From the NCBI GenBank assembly GCA_045593555.1, contig JAZNWU010000018.1, positions 1 to 64,000 of the forward strand: 64,000 nucleotides of DNA, read 5' to 3'. Within the stretch, counting starts at the first letter, position 1. Every line of letters begins with the position of its first letter. Both the position numbers and the translations under genes were made by a program. Of this stretch, positions 40,839 to 49,015 are shown one piece after another. The notes beneath the pieces were generated by a model. The model was not told the DNA's origin and searched no databases. It saw only the letters and a program-made list of their open reading frames with translations. The DNA is from Fimenecus sp045593555 (GTDB lineage Bacteria; Bacillota; Clostridia; Oscillospirales; Acutalibacteraceae).

Positions 40839-40882
40839 AATAAAGAAGAAAACTCATCATATTATGGTTATGAGGTGGTTTT

Positions 40883-41182
40883 GTGAACTGTTTTGTAACT
40901 GATATGCGTGAAAAAGAAGTAATCAATTTAAAAGACGGATGCAGGTTAGGTTCTGTGTGTGATGTTGAATTTGATACCTGTTCAGGTAACATTGTTTCTC
41001 TTGTAATTTTCGGCAAAGGTAAAATGTTTGGTCTTTTGGGCAGATGTGACGATATTAAAATATGTTGGAATGATATAAAAGTCATCGGTGACGACACTAT
41101 TCTTGTGGATATCGAACTGCCTGAACACTGCAGAAATCAGGTAAAAGAGAATATGCTTGACTCACTCTTTAAACACAAGTAA
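40883..41182 (+). CDS. YlmC/YmxH-family PRC-barrel protein
   Basis: This 99-residue protein is a single PRC-barrel-like beta domain (EVINLKDGCRLGSVCDVEFD; GNIVSLVIFGKGKMFGLLG; ICWNDIKVIGDDTILVDI). The family is linked to sporulation by its place after sigG, but its mechanism is not known. The start is GTG at 40883, with GAGGTGG six bases upstream. It lies 44 bases after sigG and is probably in the same transcript. Confidence 0.9.
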   Translation: MNCFVTDMREKEVINLKDGCRLGSVCDVEFDTCSGNIVSLVIFGKGKMFGLLGRCDDIKICWNDIKVIGDDTILVDIELPEHCRNQVKENMLDSLFKHK

Positions 41183-41187
41183 ATCAC

Positions 41188-41216
41188 TTGAAAAGATTAA
41201 GGTTATGTGATACAAT
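41188..41216 (+). promoter_or_regulatory. Promoter of the zapA-U32-dut operon
   Basis: TTGAAA (41188-41193), a 17-base spacer and TACAAT (41211-41216) lie 44 bases before the zapA ATG. Confidence 0.65.
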
Positions 41217-41260
41217 AATAAAAAGTATGCAATTTTTATTGTATCGGGGTGTAAAAGTGA

Positions 41261-41629
41261 ATGAATAATAAAGTTAAACTTACTATCCGTGGTGTAAGCT
41301 ACTATATCAACACTGATGAAAGTGTTGAATATACAGAGGAGCTTGGAAGAAAAATCGACCAAAGACTTTCTGACCTTCTTGACAGTGGTCTTCGTATTTC
41401 TGTAAATCAGGCTACTGTTCTTGTGGCTCTTGAAATGGCTGACGCTCTTTCAAAGACTCTTGATGAAGTTGACTCTTTAAAAAGTCAGATGAGAGGCTAC
41501 CTTGAAGATGCTTCAAAGGCTAAATCTGACAGAGATTATTATAAGCGTGAGCTTGAAAGACTCAAAACCGAGTCAAAATTCAAGGAAGACCAGATAAATC
41601 TCTTTGCAAAGGCTAATAAAGATGAATAA
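41261..41629 (+). CDS. zapA: Cell division protein ZapA
   Basis: This 122-residue protein stabilises FtsZ bundles at the division ring. The N-terminal globular head (KVKLTIRGVSYYINTDESVE) is followed by a long coiled coil from about residue 65 (SKTLDEVDSLKSQMRGYL). Length and head motif fit ZapA. It overlaps the U32 gene by eight bases, so translation is coupled. The pairing zapA-U32 peptidase is common in clostridia. Confidence 0.9.
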   Translation: MNNKVKLTIRGVSYYINTDESVEYTEELGRKIDQRLSDLLDSGLRISVNQATVLVALEMADALSKTLDEVDSLKSQMRGYLEDASKAKSDRDYYKRELERLKTESKFKEDQINLFAKANKDE

Positions 41630-43649
41630 GACAGAAATACTTGCTCCTGTGGGCAGTATGGAAACCTTAAAAGCTGCTGTACTTTCGGGTGCTGATGCGG
41701 TTTACTTTGGTTTGGGTAATTTTAATGCTCGCAGAAATGCACAGAATTTTTCAGACGCAGAAGCAAAACAAGCAATTGAATATTGTCACAGTAGGGGTGT
41801 TAAGGTACATATTACTCTTAACACCCTTATTAAGGATACAGAAATAAAGGATGCTGTTGAAGCTGTAAAGCACATTTGCAAAATAGGTGCAGATGCCATT
41901 ATCGTTCAGGATTTAGGACTTGCAAAAGTTATAAAAACTGTTTGTCCTCACATTGAAATGCACGCTTCAACGCAAATGAGTGTCGGTACTCTTGAAGGTC
42001 TTTATGAGCTTAAAAATCTCGGCTTTACAAGAGCTGTTTTACCACGAGAATTAAGCTTTCGAGAGATTAAATATCTTTGTGAACACTCCCCTATTGACCT
42101 TGAGGTATTTATTCACGGTGCACTTTGTATGTGTGTATCAGGTCAATGTCTTATGAGTGCTGTTCTTGGCTCACGAAGTGGAAATCGTGGTCTTTGTGCT
42201 CAGCCTTGTCGTTTACCGTTTAAGGTGCAAAAAGGCACAGGACACGATTTAAGTCTTAAAGATTTATCACTTATTGAACATATCCCCGAACTTTCCGAAA
42301 TGGGCATCTGCTCATTTAAAATCGAAGGCAGAATGAAACGACCTGAATATGTAAGTGCTGTTGTTTCAGCTTGTAAAAAATCAATAAATGACAACTACAC
42401 TTCTCTTGTGAGAAAAGATTTGTCCGATTTATTCTCCCGTTCAGGCTTTACTGACGGATATTATGAGAATATGCTCGGCCGTGATATGTTCGGGTTCCGT
42501 GAAAAGGAAAATGTTCAGTCTGCCACAAAAGTACTTTTTGCAAAATACGCTTCTGTTTATGAAAAAGAACAGGCGAGATTTACTGTTAATTTTACATTCA
42601 GCGGTAAAATTGGTGAAAATGCGACTCTTACTGCATGTTGTAATGGTCACACAATTTCAATAAATAGTGAAATGATTTGTGAAGCACCGATAAACAGACC
42701 GATTTCAGTTGAGAGAATACACGATGCACTTTCCAAATGTGGCGGAACACAATTTGCAGTTGAAGATATTGAAATCAATGGTGATGTTGACTACTCACTT
42801 CCTGTTTCAGCACTTAATTCAATGCGAAGAAGTGCTTTGGAAACTCTTGAAAACAAAATGTGTGGACAAGTTGAAAGAAGGCTTAACCCTGCTCCTATTC
42901 CAACGGATGTTCATTCAAAAAATGATAGAAAAATATATTGCAGATTTGATAATGCAAATCAGATTCCTGAAAATATTGATGCTGATTTGATTTTTATGCC
43001 ACTCGGTACAGATGACAAAATCATTAAAGATAACTGTTATGGTATTGAGCTTCCTCACGGAATGTTCGGTAATGGCGAAAAAGTTGAAGAAATGCTCACA
43101 AAATCATCTGCTGAAGTTTGTCTTTGTCACACTCTTGATGCTGTCGCAGTTGCAAAGAAATGCAAAAAGAAAATTGTAGCGTCCCCTTCCCTTAATGTTT
43201 TCAATTCTCTTTCAATGGACACAGCAAAGAATCTGAGAATAAGTGAAATTATTGTTTCAAATGAGTGTACCGTTGAGAATTTCAAGAAGATTTCTGCACC
43301 GATTCCAAAAGGAATTACTGTTTACGGTAAGATTCCACTAATGCTGACTCGAAATTGTCCGATTAAGAATGGAAAAACTTGTGCAGAGTGCAGACGAGAA
43401 AGTGAAATTACTGACAGAATGGGAATAAAGTTCCCTGTCAGATGCCATATGGGATATAGCGAAATTCTCAATTCACGACCAATTTATATGGCTGACAGAC
43501 TCCATGAAATTCCATATTGCGATATTCTGTTTTTCAATTTCACAACAGAAACAAAACAAGAAGTCAATAATATGATGAATGCATATTATAACGAAGAAAA
43601 GCCCCAAGGCGAATTTACCCGAGGACTTTTATACAGAGGTGTTGAATAA
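41622..43649 (+). CDS. U32-family peptidase / RNA-hydroxylation-type protein
   Basis: This 675-residue protein starts MNKTEILAPVGSMETLKAA, the normal U32 opening. The cysteine cluster ALCMCVSGQCLMSAVLGS and SGNRGLCAQPCRLPF marks the metal or iron-sulfur region. KIEGRMKRPEYVSAVV follows, and the C-terminal half is the DUF3656-like extension, with further Cys at CPIKNGKTCAECR. U32 proteins include collagenase-like peptidases and enzymes that hydroxylate rRNA or tRNA; which applies is unknown. The start overlaps zapA by eight bases. It is fused end to start with dut (one-base overlap). Confidence 0.88.
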   Translation: MNKTEILAPVGSMETLKAAVLSGADAVYFGLGNFNARRNAQNFSDAEAKQAIEYCHSRGVKVHITLNTLIKDTEIKDAVEAVKHICKIGADAIIVQDLGLAKVIKTVCPHIEMHASTQMSVGTLEGLYELKNLGFTRAVLPRELSFREIKYLCEHSPIDLEVFIHGALCMCVSGQCLMSAVLGSRSGNRGLCAQPCRLPFKVQKGTGHDLSLKDLSLIEHIPELSEMGICSFKIEGRMKRPEYVSAVVSACKKSINDNYTSLVRKDLSDLFSRSGFTDGYYENMLGRDMFGFREKENVQSATKVLFAKYASVYEKEQARFTVNFTFSGKIGENATLTACCNGHTISINSEMICEAPINRPISVERIHDALSKCGGTQFAVEDIEINGDVDYSLPVSALNSMRRSALETLENKMCGQVERRLNPAPIPTDVHSKNDRKIYCRFDNANQIPENIDADLIFMPLGTDDKIIKDNCYGIELPHGMFGNGEKVEEMLTKSSAEVCLCHTLDAVAVAKKCKKKIVASPSLNVFNSLSMDTAKNLRISEIIVSNECTVENFKKISAPIPKGITVYGKIPLMLTRNCPIKNGKTCAECRRESEITDRMGIKFPVRCHMGYSEILNSRPIYMADRLHEIPYCDILFFNFTTETKQEVNNMMNAYYNEEKPQGEFTRGLLYRGVE

Positions 43650-44092
43650 TGGATATTTTAAAGATTAAAAAAGTTAGAGAAAATGCAAAAATCCCAACAA
43701 GAGGTACTGTGGGAAGTGCAGGTCTTGACCTATATGCTTGTATTGATGAACCTATCACATTGAAAAAAGGAGATACAGCAGTTATTCCGACAGGAATAGC
43801 AATCGGACTCCAAGACCCACATTATGCAGCATTTATCCACTCAAGAAGCGGACTTGCTATCAAGCATGGAATAGGACTTCTTAATTCTGTAGGTGTTATC
43901 GACAGCGATTATCGTGGTGAAATCTGCGTTGGTGTTATAAAGCAGACTGACCCTGAATACACAATAGAGCCTTATGAAAGAATCGCACAGATGGTAATAA
44001 AACCTGTTGAATTACCTGAAATTATTGAGGTACAAGACCTTGATGAAACTGACCGAGGTGCAGGTGGATTTGGTTCAACAGGGACAAAATAA
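43649..44092 (+). CDS. dut: dUTP diphosphatase (trimeric Dut)
   Basis: This 147-residue enzyme turns dUTP into dUMP and pyrophosphate. All five trimeric motifs are visible: GSAGLDLYA; HSRSGLAIKHGI; GVIDSDYRGEI; YERIAQMVI; and the C-terminal P-loop-like RGAGGFGSTG. It is complete in length. It is the last gene of the zapA operon, with a hairpin at 44125 beyond it. Confidence 0.97.
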   Translation: MDILKIKKVRENAKIPTRGTVGSAGLDLYACIDEPITLKKGDTAVIPTGIAIGLQDPHYAAFIHSRSGLAIKHGIGLLNSVGVIDSDYRGEICVGVIKQTDPEYTIEPYERIAQMVIKPVELPEIIEVQDLDETDRGAGGFGSTGTK

Positions 44093-44124
44093 ATGCAAAA
44101 TGCAAAATGATAATATTACAACAA

Positions 44125-44152
44125 AAAGGACACTTCGTATGAGGTGTCCTTT
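44125..44152 (-). terminator. Terminator between dut and the papain-like gene
   Basis: AAAGGACAC (44125-44133) pairs with GTGTCCTTT (44144-44152). On the minus strand five Ts follow, so it mainly serves the gene at 44151-44690. On the plus strand only TTTAATC follows. Confidence 0.75.
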
Positions 44153-44690
44153 AATCATTCTTATTTGATTTTTTCACGAATTTTTCCACGAAATCCAGAT
44201 GTGTACCCATAAATATGAGTTTCAATTCCTTGTGCCTTGATATATCCTTCGGGAAATACAAGGTGCTTTTCTTTTCAAGTCGCAGAACCTTACTTTTTTG
44301 CAAAACCTCTGCCACAAACTGTGAACAGAAATACTTATTTTTCCTTTTCAATGGAATTTTAAGAAAACAGCACACAAGTCCCAAAGTTGAATATTTAAGC
44401 TTTTCTTTTCTTGCTTTATATGACAACACAAGCTTTTTCACATTATAATATGTCTTTTCAGAAACTGAAATTTCGTATAATGCACAAGGAAATGACGGTC
44501 TGTCAGGCTTTTCATATTTTCTTATACTTTCCACAAGAAAACCCTTGCTGACAAAAGTATAAAATGTATCCATATCGTCTTCAAAGCCCACAGATGTGTG
44601 AGTATAAGGAAAACGAGTGTACCATGCAAGAAATTTCGCATCATATCCCGGATATCGTGTCATTAAAACATATATCTTTTTATGAGTCAT
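44151..44690 (-). CDS. Permuted papain-fold (YiiX/NlpC-like) putative cysteine hydrolase
   Basis: This 179-residue protein has a conserved His in RFPYTHTSVGFEDD (about residue 31) followed later by Cys in KYFCSQFVAEVL (about residue 121). That order, His before Cys, is the mark of circularly permuted NlpC/P60 (LRAT/YiiX-type) hydrolases, which act on peptides or lipids. No signal peptide or membrane helix is present. It stands alone, between dut and rqcP. The substrate is unknown, and the assignment is by motif only. Confidence 0.72.
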   Translation of the reverse strand: MTHKKIYVLMTRYPGYDAKFLAWYTRFPYTHTSVGFEDDMDTFYTFVSKGFLVESIRKYEKPDRPSFPCALYEISVSEKTYYNVKKLVLSYKARKEKLKYSTLGLVCCFLKIPLKRKNKYFCSQFVAEVLQKSKVLRLEKKSTLYFPKDISRHKELKLIFMGTHLDFVEKFVKKSNKND

Positions 44691-44795
44691 TTGTTTTTCC
44701 TCTTGTTTTTTTGTTTATAAAACAAGTATATCCAAAAAGTACATAATAAGTCAAGTGGTAAGTGTTGGACAAAAATTGCCAAAAAGCAAAATAAA

Positions 44796-45038
44796 TTATT
44801 TTAATTCTTTATACATATCTCCGGCTGTCTGTTTTGTAGCGTGTTCGGTAACAGTTATTACCTGATACTTTGTTATCTTTTCACCAAACTGAATTTCGAG
44901 AATGTCGCCTTCTTTAACATCATAAGATGCTTTTACAACTCTGCCACCAACACTTACGTGACCTGCATCACACACCTCATTGGCAACAGTTCGTCTTTTA
45001 ATTATTCTTGAAACTTTTAAAAATTTGTCTAATCTCAT
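44796..45038 (-). CDS. rqcP: RqcP/YabO-type S4 RNA-binding protein
   Basis: This 80-residue protein is a lone S4 domain (MRLDKFLKVSRIIKRRTVAN, then GHVSVGGRVVKASYDVKEGD). The B. subtilis YabO protein of this kind works with RqcH in ribosome-associated quality control, adding alanine tails to stalled chains. It follows HU, mazG and the flippase in the same order as B. subtilis yabM-yabN-yabO, except that HU is inserted here. That synteny supports the name. Confidence 0.88.
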   Translation of the reverse strand: MRLDKFLKVSRIIKRRTVANEVCDAGHVSVGGRVVKASYDVKEGDILEIQFGEKITKYQVITVTEHATKQTAGDMYKELK

Positions 45039-45056
45039 ATAACATTTCCTTTTTTA

Positions 45057-45083
45057 CGGGTCGTCGGGGACGCCGACCCCTAC
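45057..45083. repeat. GC-rich palindrome (possible dispersed repeat)
   Basis: GGGTCGTCG (45058-45066) and CGCCGACCC (45071-45079) form a 9-bp stem with one mismatch and a GGGA loop. It is flanked by C and CTAC. The composition is far above the local average. Only one copy is in this window. It lies between rqcP and the HU terminator. Confidence 0.55.
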
Positions 45084-45094
45084 AAATATTGGAT

Positions 45095-45123
45095 AAAAAA
45101 CAAGGGCCGCTTTTGGCGACCCT
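45095..45123 (-). terminator. Terminator of the HU gene
   Basis: On the minus strand, AGGGTCGC (45123-45116) pairs with GCGGCCCT (45110-45103, one T-G pair), and six Ts follow a G at the end. Confidence 0.8.
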
Positions 45124-45146
45124 AATTTTTTTTTACAAAAGTCAAA

Positions 45147-45419
45147 TTATTTAACAGCTGCTTTGAGTGCTGCGCCTGCTTTGAATGCAGGAACTTTTGT
45201 TGCAGGAACTGTCATTGTTTCGCCTGTTCTTGGGTTACGAGCTGTCTTTTCTGAACGGTCTCTAACTTCAAATGTACCGAAGCCGATGAGCTGAACCTTA
45301 TCACCGTTTGCAAGAGCGTCTGTAACTGATGCGAAAACTGCTGCTACTGCTGCGTCAGCGTCTTTCTTTGAAATGCCTGCTTTTGCAGCTACTGCTGCTA
45401 CGAGTTCTGTCTTATTCAT
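45147..45419 (-). CDS. hup: HU-family DNA-binding protein
   Basis: This 90-residue histone-like protein wraps DNA as a dimer. It has the family pattern MNKTELVAAVAAKAGISKKD, the LIGFGTFEVRDRSEKTARNP strand, and ARNPRTGE with the conserved Pro, ending KVPAFKAGAALKAAVK. The start at 45419 follows GGAGG eight bases upstream. A start at 45434 would include the ribosome site. It is placed between rqcP and mazG. Confidence 0.96.
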   Translation of the reverse strand: MNKTELVAAVAAKAGISKKDADAAVAAVFASVTDALANGDKVQLIGFGTFEVRDRSEKTARNPRTGETMTVPATKVPAFKAGAALKAAVK

Positions 45420-45466
45420 TGTGTATTCCTCCAAAAATTTTAGTCTTTGTTATTTTAAAAAGGCAT

Positions 45467-46264
45467 TTAGTCCTTTTTAGCCAAATCCCACAACTTGTCC
45501 AATGTGTCCAAGTCTGTATTTTTCATATCCATACCACGGTCTTGTGCCATTTTTTCAACCTTACTGAATCGGTCGATGAACTTGTCCGTTGAATTTGTAA
45601 GAGCTTCTTCACTGTCAACCTTCACAAATCTTGAAACATTGACAACCGAGAAAAGAAGGTCACCTAATTCTTCGTGGATATGCTCCTGATTTCCTTCTGC
45701 ATAAGCATCCTCAAGTTCTTTAAGTTCTTCACTTACCTTCTGGAAAGCACCGTCGGCACTATCCCAGTCAAAGCCAACCTTTGAAGCTTTTTTCTGCACC
45801 TTATCAGCACGCATAAGTGCCGGAAATTCACGAGGTATGGAAAGCATAGATTCTGTCTGACTCTTCTGTTGCTTTGTACGTTTTTTGATGATATCCCAAT
45901 TCTCAAGCACCTGCTCACTTGTTTCGGCATTAACATCACCAAAAACGTGAGGATGGCGCTCAATCATTTTTTTGCAGATTCCGTCAGCAACATCTGACAA
46001 TTCAAATGTGCCCTTTTCACGTTCAATCTGAGTATGAAAAACAACCTGCAACAAAACATCACCAAGCTCTTCTAAAAGCAAGTCCTTATCATCCTTATTG
46101 ATTGCCTCAATAACCTCATAGGTTTCTTCAAGGAAATCACGACGGATTGACTTGTGGTCCTGCTCCCTATCCCAAGGGCAACCCTCAGGTGAACGAAGAA
46201 TCTCAACAATATCTATCAAATCCGATACATTGTAGTTTTCTTTAAATTGAAAATTTACAATCAT
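45467..46264 (-). CDS. mazG: Nucleoside triphosphate pyrophosphohydrolase MazG
   Basis: This 265-residue enzyme hydrolyses (d)NTPs to monophosphate and pyrophosphate for house-cleaning. Two MazG repeats carry the ExxE(12-28)ExxD metal motifs: LEETYEVIEAI with EELGDVLLQVVFH (residues 47-80) and EELKELEDA with EELGDLLFSVVNVSRF (170-210). SPEGCPWDREQDHKS is the typical lead-in. It is the full bidomain form, without the YabN methylase-like N-terminal domain. It lies 17 bases after the flippase gene. Confidence 0.95.
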   Translation of the reverse strand: MIVNFQFKENYNVSDLIDIVEILRSPEGCPWDREQDHKSIRRDFLEETYEVIEAINKDDKDLLLEELGDVLLQVVFHTQIEREKGTFELSDVADGICKKMIERHPHVFGDVNAETSEQVLENWDIIKKRTKQQKSQTESMLSIPREFPALMRADKVQKKASKVGFDWDSADGAFQKVSEELKELEDAYAEGNQEHIHEELGDLLFSVVNVSRFVKVDSEEALTNSTDKFIDRFSKVEKMAQDRGMDMKNTDLDTLDKLWDLAKKD

Positions 46265-46281
46265 ACTGCTACCACCCTATT

Positions 46282-48054
46282 TTACTCTATAAAACCAAAT
46301 TTTGCAAGTATTTTTGCAATTTTTTCTCCCTTTGGAAGCATAATTACATCATCTTTTGCTATTCCCTTGATTAAAAGCATTGAAATTACATAAATAATAC
46401 CACCAAAACCGATAGCAACTCCAAGACAGAAGATGTTCTTTATTGAGAATTCCGGAATGAATCTGTTGCAAAGTCCGTATGAGGTATATGCGCCGACACC
46501 ACAAAGGACACCACATATAATTGGCTTTACGAAAACTGAAATGAAATTAATTCTTATTCTTGTAGTTTTAAGAATTGCAAAAAGATTAATTATTGTAATT
46601 ACTGCATAACAGCTTACTGTACCAATTACAGCACCATTTACATTAAGGCTTGGAATTGAAACAAAAATAAGATTTGAGACAAATTTTACAAGCGCACCAA
46701 TACTCATTGAAACAAGTGGTATTTTTGTTTTGTCAAGTGCCTGAAGCATATTTGTCATTGGTTGTGACAATGCAATCAGGAAAATTGTAAAACCATAAAC
46801 TGTAAGTACAGGAGCTGCAATAGAAACACCACTTGCAGCCTCACCACTGCCATAAAATGCAGCAAGTATTGGCTGTGCAAGTACACCCATACCAATACCA
46901 CATGGCATTGCAACAAGCATTGTAACACGCATAACTGATTCTACTGAAACTCTGATTGCCTTTTTATTCTTAACAGCCCAGGCTGCTGAAAGTGCAGGAA
47001 TTGCACTGATACCCAAGGTCATTGTAATTGACGGAATTAAGTTTCTGAAGTCAAGAGATAAAGAATATGCACCGTAAAGGAAGTTTTTAACATCAGCATC
47101 GAGAACACCAACAAGCTGAGTTGAATACATCTCTCTGATTAAATCCATATTATTCAAAACAACTGTTTCAAGTCTGTTCTGAACAGTGATAGCATCGATA
47201 AGGTTTGTAATACTGAATACAAGTGAGCTTAGAGCTACCGGAATTGCAAACTGGAACATTTTCTTTGCAATAAGGCTTGAGCTTTCAGGCTTTGGTGCTG
47301 ATACAAGTTCGGCTTTTGTAATTCTGTCGCCCTTAATTTTATGAAGAATAATTAAATAAACCACACCAATTACAGTACCGAGTGTAACACCGGCAGTAGC
47401 ACCTGCTGCAGCATAAGGATAAATTGCACTTAAAGCTTCTGCCTCAGTTGTAGCAGTCTGTCCGAAAACTGTCTGTCCAGCCTCAAAGCGTGACATTCCA
47501 TAACTGATTGCCCATTTTGCACACACAAGGCCGAAAACAAGCTTACCACCTGCTTCAAGCACCTGAGAAATTGCCGTTGGAGTCATATTACGAAGTCCGT
47601 TATAATAGCCACGATAGCTTGACATTACACAGCAAAAGAAGATTGACGGTGTAATTACAAGCACAGCAGGAATAATATCCATATTTTTTGCTGATAAGGC
47701 ATATGGATATGCAAGAATAAACATTGCAAGGGTGCCTATAATACCAACTATTAAGAAAAGACGCTTTGCTACCTTATGAATTACCTTAACATCACGATAG
47801 CGTCCCAATGCCATTGCCTTTGACACCATATTTGAGATTGCAACAGGAAGTCCTGCCATTGCAACTGTGTAAACAGGTACATAAAGGCTATATGCTGAGT
47901 CAAACAAGCCTCTACCAACAGTACCAATCATATTGGAAAGTGGAATTTTATATATTACACCGATTACCTTAATAATAATAGTTGCAAGGCTCAATACGAG
48001 AGCACCATTTAAAAGGCTCTGACTTTTTCTTTTCTTTTCTGCCAATTTCACCAC
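46282..48054 (-). CDS. SpoVB/YabM-like MOP-family polysaccharide flippase
   Basis: This 590-residue membrane protein has about 14 helices and belongs to the MurJ/SpoVB (polysaccharide biosynthesis) branch of the MOP superfamily. It likely flips lipid-linked glycan intermediates, for peptidoglycan or spore cortex. Marks include GVIYKIPLSNMIGTVGRGLF near the N terminus and SIPSLNVNGAVIGTVSCYAV later. A GTG at 48054 with AAAGGTG before it is taken as the start; a TTG nine bases in is possible. The order flippase-mazG-HU-rqcP matches B. subtilis yabM-yabN-yabO. Confidence 0.88.
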   Translation of the reverse strand: MVKLAEKKRKSQSLLNGALVLSLATIIIKVIGVIYKIPLSNMIGTVGRGLFDSAYSLYVPVYTVAMAGLPVAISNMVSKAMALGRYRDVKVIHKVAKRLFLIVGIIGTLAMFILAYPYALSAKNMDIIPAVLVITPSIFFCCVMSSYRGYYNGLRNMTPTAISQVLEAGGKLVFGLVCAKWAISYGMSRFEAGQTVFGQTATTEAEALSAIYPYAAAGATAGVTLGTVIGVVYLIILHKIKGDRITKAELVSAPKPESSSLIAKKMFQFAIPVALSSLVFSITNLIDAITVQNRLETVVLNNMDLIREMYSTQLVGVLDADVKNFLYGAYSLSLDFRNLIPSITMTLGISAIPALSAAWAVKNKKAIRVSVESVMRVTMLVAMPCGIGMGVLAQPILAAFYGSGEAASGVSIAAPVLTVYGFTIFLIALSQPMTNMLQALDKTKIPLVSMSIGALVKFVSNLIFVSIPSLNVNGAVIGTVSCYAVITIINLFAILKTTRIRINFISVFVKPIICGVLCGVGAYTSYGLCNRFIPEFSIKNIFCLGVAIGFGGIIYVISMLLIKGIAKDDVIMLPKGEKIAKILAKFGFIE

Positions 48055-48065
48055 ACCTTTTTCAA

Positions 48066-48989
48066 TTAACCTAAAAATTCACGAAGTAACGAGTCTTTTG
48101 GGACTTCATTTTCATCAATATCAAAAAATCTTTCAAGAGATACACAAAGTTTTTCTGCATCTTCTTTGAATTCATCAGAAACCTCACTATCACGAAGCAA
48201 AGGTAATGCCTGATTCTTTATGACACAAGGTTCATAAAGATGAACTGTATTTGCTTTAATATCTGCATTGTCACGATAAGGGAAAAGATATTTATCCTCA
48301 CCTGCTGTAACATTTTTCCATAGTTTATATGTGTTATCTACTGAACTTGCACGGAATTTATAGTCACGAATCATTCTGCGAAGAAAACGGAAGTTTCTCT
48401 TGTTTAAAACAATTTCACCATTTTCATCATAAATTCTTGAAGAAACATTTATATAGACTTTTAAAAGCTTACCGTGAACTTTGTCTGTAATGATTGGATT
48501 GAGTGCATGTAGTCCCTCAATAATTACAACATCTTCCTGACCCAATGTAACTGTATTGAACTCTGTATTACTGCGTCTGCCTGTTGTGAAATCAAAAACA
48601 GGAGTTTTTACAGTTTCACCACGCAAAAGAGAATTAAGGTCATTTTCAAGTCGGTCTAAATCAAGAGCATGAACAGTTTCATAATCCTGACTACCATCGG
48701 GAAGATAAGGAATATCCTCACGATTGAGATAAAAGTCATCAAGGCTTAAAACATAGGTTGTAACACCTTTAGCCTGAAGTCCCTGTTTTAATCTTTTAGC
48801 AGTTGTTGTTTTACCTGCAGAAGAAGGACCTGCAAGCATTATGATTTCTCTGCCGTCTTCTTCTATAATTTTCTTAACGATTTTATCAATAATACTCTGA
48901 TATCTTTTTTCACATTCCAAAATAAACTCTCCGGAATTGGACTCTGCTTTTTCATTGATAAATTCAAGTTTGTTGTTTAAGTCTGCCAT
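48066..48989 (-). CDS. Uridine kinase-like / PRK-family nucleoside kinase
   Basis: This 307-residue kinase has a P-loop at about residues 54-61 (AGPSSAGKTTTAKRLKQGL), DDFYLNREDIPYLPDGSQDY with the conserved Asp-Asp, FDFTTGRR, and EGLHALNP, followed by RMIRDYKFR. It is longer than bacterial Udk (about 210). The N-terminal 40 residues and the C-terminal 90 are extra, as in the clostridial form that lacks the TGS domain. It probably phosphorylates uridine or cytidine. GAGGT precedes the ATG. It lies 11 bases before the flippase gene. Confidence 0.82.
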   Translation of the reverse strand: MADLNNKLEFINEKAESNSGEFILECEKRYQSIIDKIVKKIIEEDGREIIMLAGPSSAGKTTTAKRLKQGLQAKGVTTYVLSLDDFYLNREDIPYLPDGSQDYETVHALDLDRLENDLNSLLRGETVKTPVFDFTTGRRSNTEFNTVTLGQEDVVIIEGLHALNPIITDKVHGKLLKVYINVSSRIYDENGEIVLNKRNFRFLRRMIRDYKFRASSVDNTYKLWKNVTAGEDKYLFPYRDNADIKANTVHLYEPCVIKNQALPLLRDSEVSDEFKEDAEKLCVSLERFFDIDENEVPKDSLLREFLG

Positions 48990-49015
48990 TTACAATACCT
49001 CATCAAATTATTCAA

